From Perognathus longimembris pacificus (lineage: Eukaryota; Chordata; Mammalia; Rodentia; Heteromyidae), in contig NC_063164.1 in the NCBI RefSeq assembly GCF_023159225.1, positions 75,287,800 to 75,351,799 of the forward strand: 64,000 nt of DNA. Reading direction: 5' to 3'. Positions 1 to 11,204 of this stretch are shown here, one piece after another. Each line of letters opens with the position of its first letter. The first letter of the stretch is position 1. Position numbers and translations under genes: made by a program. A model generated the notes under the pieces. That model did no database searches. It saw only the letters and a program-made list of their open reading frames with translations, and was not told where the DNA came from.

Positions 1-1251
1 ATCATGGACAAGCTAGGATAACAAATGAAAACTTTTCCCAACTTTCTTAAGCTGTTGAAGAGACTAGTTACCAAATCAGGTAAAAGACATCCTTCCTGCC
101 TTCATTGCCTCTCTATCACTTACATGCTTACCTCTGAACTGTTTATATTTCTTCAACCATTTTCTTCATGTATTATTTAATAATCTGTTTAGAGCATGCC
201 TAATTACAAACATTTATTACAGAATTCAACCCTAGAAATGAGTGAGACTATGCTAAATTGTTTGCTACCTAAAGTTTTAATGAGAGTATAATACCTCCAG
301 CCCATATGCTTTGAGAACGTTATCCTTAATTATGTAACATCGGTATTTTACTGCTATCTGTTAACTGCTGGAGCAGCTGTGGTTTTCTGCTTTTTTGCAC
401 TGCTCAGGAGGAGCAGTGAGTTCAGCTTCCCCTTTTTTTGGGGGGGGGGAGGGGGGGAGGCGTTGCAAAATCCATGCCCCAAACAGGTGTGTGCAATCAC
501 GAACCACAGTGATGAACTCAAACTGCTGCCTTCCAAAAATTCCCCCAGCCAGTGACACACTCTGGTCAAGGTTGCACAACCTTGTTTTCCACCGGTTATT
601 TTGATGATTCATTCCCCCGTGGGGAGGTGACTTTCAGCCATTGTCTCTCTGCTCCTGCTTCTGATAATTAGAGGAATCACTTCCTCATTTTGATTATTTC
701 TCTCTTTCTTGATCTTTCTCTCACTCCCCTTTTTCTTTTTCTTTTCTTTTTTTCCTCTTGTTTTAATAATGAATTCTGAACTCTTAGAGCTATTGTCTGA
801 ACTAGCTCTCATCTTCTTCATGGACAAAGATTGGGAGAGATAAATTTAAGAGAGAAAAAGAGAGACAGAACCTCTTCAAGTTGTTACTTCATGTTACTGA
901 ATGAGCTATATGGCATGTAAGTATAAAGTAATTGTTCATTAAACATATAAGAACTCAGGATAATGAGATAGCACTGTCCAAGTCCACGTGGTAACTTTGG
1001 AAAACTGCCCACTGATTCTATTGATTGCTCAAGACATTTCTTGTGGAATTATCATCAGAGCCTCCCTCTTATTATTTTCACTGCTGAATGTTGTATCTTC
1101 TTTAAAGGAAAAGTCTTTTGTTTGTGAACATGCAGTTTATTGACAGCCCAGTCTGCTAATAAATTGATCAAATCTTCTTTTTTAATAAAAAAGAATAAAT
1201 TGGTTGTTTAATAATAAAATTTAGATCTATGAAAAAAGAAAAGAATGAATT
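1..1251. other. Unique AT-rich non-coding DNA
   Basis: No recognisable gene or repeat was seen. Local compositional features are a G-run with flanking T-run and C-run near 429-465 and a pyrimidine-rich tract at about 640-770. The short open frames here are low-complexity or chance. Confidence 0.6.
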
Positions 1252-1269
1252 AAAAAATCAGATTTATGG

Positions 1270-1463
1270 GGCTGGGGATATAGCCTAGTGGCAAGAGTGC
1301 CTGCCTCGGATACACGAGGCCCTAGGTTCGATTCCTCAGCACCACATATACAGAAAACGGCCAGAAGCGGCGCTGTGGCTCAAGTGGCAGAGTGCTAGCC
1401 TCGAGCAAAAAAAAGGAAGCCAGGGACAGTGCTCAGGCCCTGAGTCCAAGGCCCAGGACTGGC

Positions 1464-1489
<26 letters not shown>
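1270..1489 (+). repeat. IDL-Geo dimeric SINE, young copy
   Basis: The left monomer is ID-like, with A box TGGCCTAGTGG-type (here tagcctagtgg) and B box ggttcgattcc, followed by a CACATATACAGAAAA linker. The right tRNA-like monomer has A box tggctcaagtgg. A pure A tail of about 30 follows. It is flanked by an 18-bp perfect target duplication (1252-1269 and 1490-1507), so the insertion is recent. The right-monomer B box reads gagtccaag instead of gagttcaag. Confidence 0.93.
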
Positions 1490-1498
<9 letters not shown>

Positions 1499-1507
1499 GA
1501 TTTATGG

Positions 1508-3992
1508 AGAAAGACAATTTTTTCCAAGTGGCATTTAACGTTTAATGAATTGTAATCCTCCCAACATGACTGACTAAATAAAACAACATTCTTCTGTATA
1601 TTTTATACATTTGCTAAAATTATATAATACCATTTTCCTCTCTTGTTTTATTTTGTGTGTCTAGAAAATAGAGCTACTCACTTTCATTTTCCTCGTTCAG
1701 CAATTAGACAATAAAGTTATGCTACAGAAATGACTATCCAAATTAATATCGACTTCTGATGGCATGGATTTTGTCTATAATATGAAGTTCTGTTCACAAC
1801 TAGACAATAACCTATGGGATATGGTGATACAAATATTTGACACTAATTTACCACCTTGAACAGGTGACTGGATCTTCAGGAACTTCAGCTTTCTTATCTG
1901 CTAACTGTGGAAAATAATATGGGCTTGACATATTAGGAGGATTAAATATTTTAAAACAAACATCAAACAGAATACAAGGCATGGATGCAATTCATAAATT
2001 CATAAAATTTTATTCCCATGATCACTGTTGTTGTTGCTGAAAGTTTCTCTATAGGAGTATTAGCACTCAGAAGGCAAGTACCATGTTGTAGTCATGTTTG
2101 TTACCAAGCATCAAGAATTGTGTCTGCTCCATGGTGAGATTTAACGACTGGATATTGAACATACCTTTCTCAATAGTTCTAAAACTTAACAACTGGGAAT
2201 AAAAAGTTGAAGATTTTTAAATGAGTCTATTGGAAAACTGAGGCCAGGGACAAGTGATTTGATTCATAATATACCTTATGTTCTCTGGCAACTGAAAAAT
2301 ATGGATCACTGTTTTTTATAAAGTACTTTATTTATCCAGCTTGTGTTTTTTATCCTCTTTGATGTTTTAAGAAATTTTCTCACTATTAATACAAAAGTAT
2401 TTCATTAAAAGTATTCACCACAAATTTATTCTAGGTAGTTTAGACAATATAAAAGAAGTCATAGGTTAAGTCCAGATGGGGAGGTCATAGGTGGAGAACT
2501 TTGGATAGAAAGAACATTAAGCCACTACTTCTATAATTCTTGGTAAGTTCAGGGGTGCGGCCTCCATGAGGGTGGCAGAGCACTGAAACAAAATCACACT
2601 TCCCTAAACACATTCATTGGGTTGAAATATGTTCAACCTGCCCCAGAGACAAACCTAATGCCAGACTCTCAAAAATAAACCACATAAATTACTCTATGGA
2701 CTTTTAAAGTCCATAGACTTAGAAAGTAATTCACTACACAAAGAAATTAAAACATATCACTTCATCATTGTACTGATAACATAAGTTTCTTTTGTTGCCC
2801 TACCTTCAGACTACATATTTTTAGGAATCAGATGACATTGCAAAGAAAATAATTCACTAATGAGAAAGACTTAGCCATAGTAGAATATTAAACAAGTTGA
2901 CCTTTGTCAATCTAAAGCAATTGTTACACCTGCATAAACTTAAAGGTAGAAAGATGGGTTGTTCTTTCAAGTAATACCTTACTAGAAAAGCTGGGTAGAT
3001 TGTAACCACCCCTTGACAACCAGTAGTCAAGTCGACTGAACCTTGTAGAATGTCTAGTCTACAAGAACAGGAAATGGCTTAGGGAATGAATTTATTATCC
3101 CTGAAGGAATGATGGTCTTAAGGAGTGCTTTCAATATGCCAAACAATTAACATGCAATATATAAGAATGTCTTCCTTCACTCTTGGACCCTTTGCTGATG
3201 AGTGATTCTTATCTTACTTCTAAAGCACCTGGATACAAAGAACTTAAGCCAGAGATACCCTCCTTGAGAAAATGTTGCTTTGTCACAGCACTTTAGAGAA
3301 GAAGTTAGATAATCGTGCTTAGGAGAATTACAAACAAGGAACAGAAACTTCAGACTTTTTTTTTTTAATCTTAGGTTGGAATCCCATGACCCAAGATTTT
3401 GCAAGTACTGAAGGAAATTCGGCTCAGGCAATGAAGGTCTTATGATACATTACCCTGTAATTTCTTAGTAGCTTAACCCTGTGTTCATAAAGAAAAATAA
3501 GAATATCAATAAAATAGAATTCCAGAATGAAGTGTACATGAGGAAATACACTACCCAGGCAACTGAAAATTCTTCATCAGATTTTCCACCCCACTGTTGG
3601 TGGCAACACCTCATTCTTGGTTTATGTCTATATGCTTTTTAGTCTGTGACCTGCTGGTGACAAGGACTGAATCTTCCCTGTAAACCCAACTCCTAACAAA
3701 GAAATTGTCCCCAGTGAGAAACATAGTGTTTTGTTAAAATAATAAATTAAACGATGGGTAAATCTTTGTCTTCTTAAAAGTTCTATTTATGAATAATAAC
3801 TCATTTTGCAATTTGGCAATGCCATGCAGTAAGCAAAAAAGATAAAGTGTTTCACAGAAGCAGGTGGTCAGACTCTCCTTTCCCTTGATCACTTTGATAT
3901 TTCTCTAGAACATTACTCATTCATCAGTAGATTGTCATAGAATCTTAAGGGTTACAAATGAGGAAGGAATGGAGCGATGAGCCCTGTAAGAC
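1508..3992. other. Unique non-coding DNA
   Basis: AT-rich sequence with no recognisable gene. The only repeat noted is a MIR at about 1850-1960. The 84-codon minus-strand frame at 3177-3431 resembles no family I know and is likely chance. Confidence 0.55.
1850..1960 (+). repeat. MIR SINE fragment
   Basis: Diverged match to the MIR central and 3' part: an accttgaacaggtgac-like stretch, then tttcttatctgctaactgtgg and aggaggattaaat. These line up with the MIR 'tcctcatctgtaaaatggg ... gaggattaaat' region. No target duplication is readable, as expected for its age. Confidence 0.6.
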
Positions 3993-4070
3993 TCAGGCTG
4001 GCCCGAAACCATAATCCCACTGGTCTCAGTCTTCTGAATAGCCATAATTACAGACACCAGTGTCTGGCTT
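3993..4070 (-). repeat. B1-like half of a B1-Geo composite SINE
   Basis: Read on the minus strand it gives agccagacactggtgtctgtaatt followed by an actcagaagactgag-like stretch. This is the 7SL/B1-like left half of the composite SINE common in this window. The tRNA-like right half is missing. Confidence 0.6.
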
Positions 4071-4720
4071 CTTTCATATCTGTTTTTAGATTAATTCATG
4101 ACAAAGTTGATGACTTTGTTGAATTACAGAAGGTTTGTGTTGTTTTACCTAAGAGAAAAAAAATCCCATTGAAATTTTTTAATTCATTTCATGGGGATTA
4201 AATCATGATGGTAAGTAGTTTAAATATTATCTTTAGTTTCAAGTAATGAAATCTACAACTAGAAGAAACTAGAGAACTGGTTGAAAACTCACTAGAAAAA
4301 TCTGAAAACTAAGTAGTTGGGTACCTCAATTATAAAGGAAATAACTTTCTTTTATAAAAACAAAAACCTATAGAGAGAATGTGATGGTATAAGGGAAATG
4401 CTGTTAACAATAACAATGAAACAGATGAAACATTACAGGAAGAAACACTGAGAACTGTGTAAACATTAGATGAATAAAACATTAAAATACTAAAAAAATT
4501 TAAATTCTCTCAAATGATCAGATAGATCTGTCCTCATTAGATCATCATTTTTGGCACCATCAAAATATATATAAGCACGAAAGAATCAGCAATAACAAGG
4601 TAAGATTAATGCCAGATAGCAGTGTCTCTTGCCTGCTGAGATCCAAGACATAGGATTGTAAAATAAGCACAGACAGAAAAGTCCACAAGACTCCCTCTCC
4701 AAATATAACCAGCAAAAATT
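4071..4720. other. Unique non-coding DNA
   Basis: AT-rich sequence with no recognisable gene or repeat. Confidence 0.5.
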
Positions 4721-4721
4721 C

Positions 4722-4775
4722 CGGGCTAGAGGTGTGGTCCAAATAGTAGAGTACCAGTGGAACAAGCAAAGCTAA
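4722..4775 (+). repeat. Degenerate Geo-like tRNA fragment
   Basis: The stretch ggctagaggtgtggtccaaa resembles the right tRNA-like monomer of the local SINEs (gtggtgctgtggctcaagtggtagagt). It directly precedes a GGAA microsatellite, the usual fate of a SINE tail. Confidence 0.45.
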
Positions 4776-4782
4776 ACAAAAA

Positions 4783-4916
4783 AGAAAGGAAGGAAGGAAG
4801 GAAGGAAGGAAGGAAGGAAGGAAGGAAGGAAGGAAGGAAGGAAGGAAGGAAGGAAGGAAGGAAAGAAAAGGCAGAGAAAGAGAGAAAAGAAAGAAAGAGG
4901 GACAGAAAGAAGGAAC
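4783..4916 (+). repeat. (GGAA)n purine microsatellite
   Basis: About 19 near-perfect GGAA units (to 4862) followed by a degenerate GAAA/GGGA tail. Open frames across it (KEGR/PSFL repeats) are artefacts of the tetranucleotide. Confidence 0.95.
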
Positions 4917-4929
4917 TTAAGAACATCTG

Positions 4930-5553
4930 TCTCAAAGGCAACAAGAGTTTAATACATCCAAAATCAAGCTCACAGTGGTCTTTTACCAAATGCCCATCTA
5001 TTCTAGTGTGGTTCATATTGCTGAAACTGGAACCACCTTTTATACAAGACAGGATTATAGAGTCATCATTGATACTGCTCCTTCTTTACCATGCAAATCA
5101 AAGGAACCAACAAGCCCTACTGACATTCACTCCTAAAACATTTCTGTAACATGTTCTTTTCCCTCTCCACTAACCACTATCATTGTCCCTCTGGTTCATG
5201 ATGATGAACCAGATGCCTCCCCCATGTGTAATGAAATCAGTCATGGGACAAATTGTGATCTTTTCTGAAAGAACACTTTTCAGTGACTCTGTATCATTCA
5301 GATCTAATCTCAAACATTAGTTCTTTGGGAAATATATTTCTGAATATTAACAGGTTCTCTTAGCATTATATACTACCCACCCCCTTGTTCCTGAACAAAG
5401 TTAATGTTTGGTTGCATAATAATTAGTTTCTGACATTTTACTTATACAGTTTAAACATAACATAGTAGATGTTCCATAGATAATTGATAAATTCAGTGCG
5501 TCTTTAAACTAGGTTCACATGGGCCCTTGTCATTGACCGCCTTCAAAAGATTG
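4930..5553. other. Unique non-coding DNA
   Basis: No gene or repeat recognised. A short perfect hairpin sits at about 5190-5211 (ctggttcat / atgaaccag arms of 9 bp). Confidence 0.5.
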
Positions 5554-5610
5554 AGTTACACACACGCACGTGCACATGCACACACACACCTGGGCACATT
5601 TGCCCACACA

Positions 5611-5645
<35 letters not shown>

Positions 5646-5660
5646 CTGGGCACATTTGCC
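5554..5660 (+). repeat. (CA)n microsatellite with duplicated 17-bp unit
   Basis: CA-rich repeat in which the non-CA segment acctgggcacatttgcc occurs twice (5588-5604 and 5644-5660), 56 bp apart. This indicates duplication of a whole CA plus unique block. Confidence 0.9.
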
Positions 5661-5792
5661 GACTTGGCTCCATAACCACAACACAATATTACCCATAATT
5701 TTAACAATATTGCCCATAATATTACCGCAAATTTCTATATCACAATCTGTGCCACTCAGAATCAAGGGCCATGTTTCTTCTCATTTCCTGTC

Positions 5793-5823
<31 letters not shown>

Positions 5824-5949
5824 GGTCATGGTCATGGGACTTGAACTCTGGCCCTGGATGCTGTGGCTGAGCTTTCCTGCTCAAGGTTACAGCTCTACTA
5901 CATAGAGCCACAAAGCCACATCCAGTTTTCTGGGAGTTAATTGGGGATA
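5824..5949 (-). repeat. B1-Geo composite SINE, 3' part, split by L1
   Basis: Minus-strand tRNA-like right half and linker, with poly(T) at 5802-5823 as the A tail. The missing B1-like half is found at 11120-11204, on the far side of the L1 at 5963-11106. Confidence 0.85.
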
Positions 5950-6039
5950 AGAGTCCCATGGAAGACTTCCTGGAAGACGGCGGAGGAGCAGCAAAGCCCT
6001 AGCTGAGCTGCCTCTGACATCGCAGTTTTCTCACCCTAT

Positions 6040-6244
6040 AGAAACTTTTACTCCTAGAGAAGGGAAAGAAAAATTAGGGTATAAAAAATCACAAGAAATG
6101 TACTCACTGCCTTATTATGTAACGGTACCCCTTTTGCACAGCACCTTGTCAACAAAATTTAATTAATAATAAAAAGAATACATTTTACCAGCTTTAAAAA
6201 AAAAGAAATTCAGAAATAAAAAAAAAGAAACTTTTACTCCTAGA
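6040..6244 (+). mobile_element. Nested L1 3'-end fragment inside the L1 5' UTR
   Basis: A 167-bp insert (6059-6225) interrupts the host L1 5' UTR. It carries the local L1 3' terminal signature (acaagaaatgtactcac, then ttattatgtaac and a cccttttg...caccttgtcaa-like end), followed by about 60 A-rich bases. It is flanked by a perfect 19-bp duplication, agaaacttttactcctaga, at 6040-6058 and 6226-6244. Confidence 0.88.
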
Positions 6245-8099
6245 AAGACAGCCAGAGTAAGTTCTAACAGTACAGGGATTCTGGCCAGGAAGGAAGAATC
6301 GACTTTGCTCGTCTGAAAACACAGATTTGAGCTCCAGGTGGCATCCTGCCACCGCGCCAGTGAAGGGGCCTGCAAAGCTCCTGGCACAGCGACCCACACT
6401 CAGCGTAGACCAGGGAGAAATCCTCCAGATGGCGGCTGAGCATGGATGGGCTGAAAGCACAGAGAAAGCGTGAGAACCCCATGAAAGATATTCTCACTCA
6501 CGCCCACAGAGCAGCTTCTGGAAGGTAGCCCTTCCCCCACCTCCAGAGCAAAGTGTCATCTTTGACACTGTCATAGGTTCAGACCAAACTGGAACTAAAG
6601 CGGGCCTGGGGAAAGCAAGGACAAAGGAGCCATCTTTGAAAAGGGCAAGAGGGACCAACCAGTGAGAGCCAGCTCCGCCTAGGAGAACACCCTCTGCCCA
6701 GGCAGGAGGCTCATCCTGGGCCGCGGCTTAGCCAGAGGTGCCGTGCCATGCCTGCCGGAATTTCTAAATTTAAAGCGAAAGTGGCAAGCAGCTACCGGTG
6801 GTATGGAAACACCAGACCAGGGAACAAACAGTTCCTGAGAGAGATGAACGGTCCCATCACAGAGGAAGCCCAATTCCCAGCCCAAAACAGAGCTGAATTC
6901 CATAGCCAGCTCGGCCAGGCGGCCACCCAGCCCAGGAGGGAAGAACCTCCCCCAGGCAAGCAACTCTCAGCCCGGTAAACCAGGCCAGAGGCGCCCCGCC
7001 CTGCTGAGTACACAGCTTATTCAAAGCCAGGCGTTAAAGGCCATGGCCCCACAGCAAACAGAGGAGCCACGGTTCCCAAAACAGCTCATGTCCCCATCTA
7101 CAGAGGATGTCCAAGGCCTAGCTGCAAGCTGTGCGAACCACAGAGACCCAGGATTGCACCAACATGGGAGAAGGGGCAGAACAGATCCACCCCCTGTAAA
7201 CTGAAAGCAAGTCAAACCAGCCAATCGGGAAAATAGACTGAAGACCATCCCAAGGAAACCAGACACTGGGGAAAGACCACCCAAACAAGGAGGAATCCAT
7301 GTTTTTTTCTTTTCAAACATTTTTTAAACTTTTTTTAAATTTTTTTTAATTTTTCACTTCTGAAACGTCGTTGGTTTTTTTGTTTTCCATTTTTACCTGT
7401 TTGTTTTATCAAAAAAATGTTTTGTTTGTTCGTTTTTCTGTTTTGTTTCCTATTTATTTTTTTAATAATTTTTCTCTGTTTTATGCATCTAACTTCCAGT
7501 ATTTTTTCTTTATTTCTCTCTTTGCGTTCTCTTTCTTTAAAAATTACTTTCCTATGAATAACACCTCCACTCTTTTCTGCTAACTCTCCATTGTCTATCA
7601 TTTTAACTTTGTTCTTTCTACTGATTCTACTCTTCTCCACATTTCCACGTCACTGAAACTAAACCAAAATCATCACCCCCACACCCAATACATTTTACTC
7701 TATTCTCTTTACTACCTCTAACTTTCCTTCCTGACTTACTGCCAGGATCTCCAGGTTCCATTGACTCCTGGTTATTGGATAGAGGGTATCCCTGCTTAAT
7801 TCGAGAGAATCAAAGGGGTTCACAGAGAAAGCCAGTCCTAAAAGAACTTAATATAAGAATAAGAATTGCTCATAGGGTTGTAACAGTAAATAAGTAACTA
7901 CTGAATACAGGGCCCAGGAACGGTTGTTATATTGAAATTGTATTCTTTAGGAACACCAAATCTAATTTTATAGACAGGTATACAAGGTATCTGTATATAA
8001 TTGTGAACTTGTAAGATTTACACAACAGTGCTTGGTAAGGGCTGCTTTGGGTCTTAAACGGTGCTCACAGATGCTTGTAGATTGGCATTCCCAATCCAA

Positions 8100-9190
8100 A
8101 TGGGCAGAAGAAACACAAGAAAGATGGAAAAAAATGGAGTCTTTTGTCCCACTCAAAACAAGCAGGAAACAGAGAAGTCAAACAAAGACATAGAAGAGAA
8201 CCCACAAAATGCTCTACAAAGTCTACTGATAAACATGTTAAATGAAAAGTTTGAATCAATACACCAATCCTTCCATAAAGTAATAGATGATTTCATGGCC
8301 TCAACAAATAGAAAGATAAATGAAATTCAAGAGTCAAATGAAAAGATAGCTACCCAGGTAAAAGATTTCAGAGACAGCACTCAAAACCAAATTAATGAAG
8401 TAAAGAAGTCCATGCAAGGCCTAACAGATGACATGGAAATCATCAGGAAAGACCAGTAAGAAGGAAAAGAGATTTGAAATCAAGTAGCTAGCCGACAGTC
8501 CCGAATAACTGAAGCAGAGGATCGAATCTCAGGAGCTGAAGACTCCCTAGAATCTATGGATAAAGATCAAAAATCAATGCAAATCCAGTCCAATCAACAA
8601 AACAGATCGCTACAGGAGATTCAACACACGATGAGGAAGCCCAATTTAAGGATAATAGGTATTGAGGAAAACTTGGAGAAAGAAGTTGATGGGATAGGCA
8701 ACCTATTTAACAGAATATTAGCTGAGAACTTCCCAAATATCCAGAAGGATAGACCTATACAGATACAAGAAGCATTTAGAACCCCAAACCGACCAGACCA
8801 GAATAGGACATCCCACCGACCCATTGTGATCAAAACAGGACCAGTAGAATACAAGGAAAGAATCCTTAAAGCTGTTAGGGAGAAGAAAACAATCACATAT
8901 AAGGAAAAGCAATCAGAAGTACCCCAGACTTCTCAGCAGAGACCATGAAAGCAAGGAGAGCCTGGAATGAGGTATACGGAACACTAAATAAAAATAACTA
9001 CCAACCAAGAATACTGTACCCAGCCAAACTCTCATTCATAGCCGAAGGTCAAATAAAAGTCTTCCACAGTAAGGAAAAACTGAAACAATGTATCTCCACC
9101 AAACCAGCTTTACAGAAAATCCTCAAAGATGTACTATACAGGGAAAGTAATCAAGATCCCAATACAGACAGAGAAATGAACCCTAATTAG
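8100..9190 (+). pseudogene. L1 ORF1 (RNA-binding chaperone), broken
   Basis: ORF1 protein of L1 is a nucleic-acid chaperone that coats the element RNA. The likely start is ATG 8100 (MGRRNTRKMEKNG). The first 120 residues are followed by a long coiled coil (INMLNEKFESIHQ to MQGLTDDMEII). Two in-frame stops follow, TAA 8457-8459 and TGA 8475-8477. The frame then reopens through the end of the coiled coil and the RRM-like domain (RKPNLRIIGIEE, PIVIKTGPVEYKERIL). A frameshift between about 8900 and 8930 moves the frame to the C-terminal domain (DFSAETMKARRAWNEVY, QPRILYPAKLSF), ending at TAG 9188-9190. Domain order and motifs are those of mammalian L1 ORF1. It is not functional. Confidence 0.9.
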
Positions 9191-9241
9191 TAAACATCAG
9201 ATCAAGAAATGGGAAGACACAGCTTTTAACAAGATAGTGAT

Positions 9242-10738
9242 ATGACAGGAACAAACGATCATCTCTCAATCCTAACTCTCAACATTAATGGACTTAATTC
9301 TCCAATCAAACGACATAGGCTCATAAGTTGGATCAAAAATCAAGATCCATCCTTCTGCTGCCTCCAAGAGACACAATATATCCAGCAAAAGTAAACATCT
9401 TCTAAAAGTGAAAGGCTAAAATCAAATCAGAATTAAATCAATTAGAGATGAAATAGACCATCGAAAGAATCAACAAAACAAAGAGTTGGTTCTTTGAAAA
9501 AATCAACAAGATAGACAGACCCCTGGCATACCTGACCAAAAAATGAAGGCAGCACACTCTAATAAACAAGATAAAAGATGAAACAGCTAACATCACCACA
9601 GAAATAACCAAAATTCAGAAAATAATAAGGGACTACTTTGCAAACCTTTATGCCAACAAATTCGAGAACTTGGAAGAAATGGATGATTTCCTAGAAAAAA
9701 TTCATATTCCCAAACTCAACCATGAAGATTTAAAACTTCTAAACAGACCCATATCCAGTATTGAAATAGAAACAGCAATAAATGATCTCTCATCCAAGAA
9801 AAGCCCAGGTCCAGATGGATTCACTGCAGAATTCTACAATGCCTTCAAAACAGAACTCACACCAATATTTCTCAAACTCTTCAATGAAGTTGAAAGAGAA
9901 CGTTCACTACCAGACACATTCTAGGAAGCCAGTATAACCCTCATCCCAAAACCAGGCAGAGACTCATTACAGAAAGAGGACTACAGACCGATCTCCCTGA
10001 TGAACATAATGCAAAAATTCTCAACAAAATTCTGGCCAAGCGACTTCAACAGGTCATCAAAAAAATCATACACCACAATCAAACTGGATTCATCCCAGGG
10101 ATGTAAAGTTGGTTTAATATATGCAAGTCAATTAAAGTAATCCACCACATCAACCGGAGCAAGGTAAAGAACCACATAGTTTTATCTCTGGATGCGGAAA
10201 ATGCATTCGATAAAATCCAGCACCCATTTATGCTAAAAGCCCTGGAAAAACTGGGATTCCAGGGAACATTCCTGAATATAATCAAGGCAATTTATGACAA
10301 ACCAACAGCAAGCATAACTCTAAATGGTGAAAAAATAAAGCCATTCCCTTTAAAATCAGGAACAAGGCAGGGATGTCCACTCTCTCCCCTGCTCTTCAAC
10401 ATAGTACTAGAATTCCTAGCCAGAGCAATTAGGCAAGAAGAAAATATAAAGGGGATCCAAATAGGTAAAGATGAAGTTAAACTTTCCCTCTTCACAGATG
10501 ACATGATCTTATACCTAAAGAACCCCATAGACTCTACCCCAAGCTACTAGAGCTGATCCAAAACTATGGCAAAGTTGCAGGATATAAAATAAAACCTCAG
10601 AAATCAATGGCCTTTCTCTATGCTAATGACCCGAAGACCGAGGCTGAAAAAAGGAAAGCAACTCCTTTTGCAATAGCCCCCCAAAACATAAAATACCTAG
10701 GAATAACCTTAACCAAAGAAGTGAAAGACCTCTTTGAT
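9242..10738 (+). pseudogene. L1 ORF2 (endonuclease-reverse transcriptase), broken and deleted
   Basis: ATG 9242 opens the endonuclease N-terminus (HLSILTLNINGLNSPIKRHR, then CCLQET with the catalytic Glu of the QET motif). The frame is lost near 9390 and most of the endonuclease is deleted. Sequence resumes just before the reverse transcriptase: [43 protein letters not shown], motif [14 protein letters not shown], motif [21 protein letters not shown] and motif [13 protein letters not shown]. Motif C is normally FADD, and here Ala is replaced by Thr while both Asp remain. Stops and frameshifts occur at 9922-9924 and near 10010, 10105 and 10548. After KYLGITLTKEVKDLF (about 10735) the rest of ORF2, including the Cys-rich C-terminus, is deleted and the 3' UTR begins. 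Confidence 0.9.
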
Positions 10739-11119
10739 AAGATGTTCTCTTTGATAATGATGTTCTTGTATCACCTTCCTGTGGTTGTATCTACACTATC
10801 TCTACTGTAATCTTATCTGAGTATATTGGAAACTGTCCATACTGGTATTAGAGCTAGGAAATTGAAAGGGAATACCAACATCGAGAGACACAGGATAAAA
10901 AAAGATAAACAACTACAAAAGCAATACTTGCAAAACTGTTTGGTGTAAGTGAACTGAACACCTCATGGGGGGAAAGGGATAGGGGGAGGAGGGAGTGGGG
11001 ATTTAGGGACGAGGTAACAAACAGTACAAGAAATGTATCCAATGCCTAATGTATGAAACTGTAACCTCTCTGTACATCAGTTTGATAATTAAAATTTGAA
11101 AAAAATAGAATCCCATGGA

Positions 11120-11204
11120 TTTCCTGCCCAGATTTGAACTGTGATCCTCAGATCTCAGTTTCCTAAGTAGCTAGGATAGGCATGATGCATCAGCACCCAG
11201 GTTG
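11120..11204 (-). repeat. B1-Geo composite SINE, 5' part, split by L1
   Basis: On the minus strand this reads as the B1-like half (cctgggtgctgatgcatcat, agctacttaggaaactgaga). It continues the SINE interrupted at 5949 by the L1 insertion. Confidence 0.82.

Larger units (their letters stand above)
5950..11119 (+). mobile_element. LINE-1 element reaching its 5' end, internally deleted
   Basis: This L1 occupies 5963-11106. Target duplications are agagtcccatgga (5950-5962) and agaatcccatgga (11107-11119), 13 bp with one mismatch. Order: a GC-rich 5' UTR beginning at the insertion junction (agacttcctggaagacggcg), a T-rich leader, ORF1 from 8100, ORF2 from 9242, a 3' UTR from about 10745 and a short A-rich tail. 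Both reading frames are disrupted and ORF2 has lost most of the endonuclease and the region after the reverse transcriptase, so it cannot move on its own. It lies inside a B1-Geo SINE whose two halves flank it. A second, shorter L1 fragment is nested at 6059-6225. Confidence 0.92.

Noticed and set aside
1270..1340. tRNA gene suggested by good A and B boxes
   Set aside because: These boxes belong to the ID-like SINE monomer. No cloverleaf or acceptor stem is maintained, and the unit recurs with a poly(A) tail and target duplications.
4726..5149. Frames of KEGR or PSFL repeats
   Set aside because: Translation of a GGAA tetranucleotide array.
8061..8459. Possible host coiled-coil gene
   Set aside because: It is the N-terminal half of L1 ORF1, continuing in the same frame after two stops into the ORF1 RNA-binding domain.
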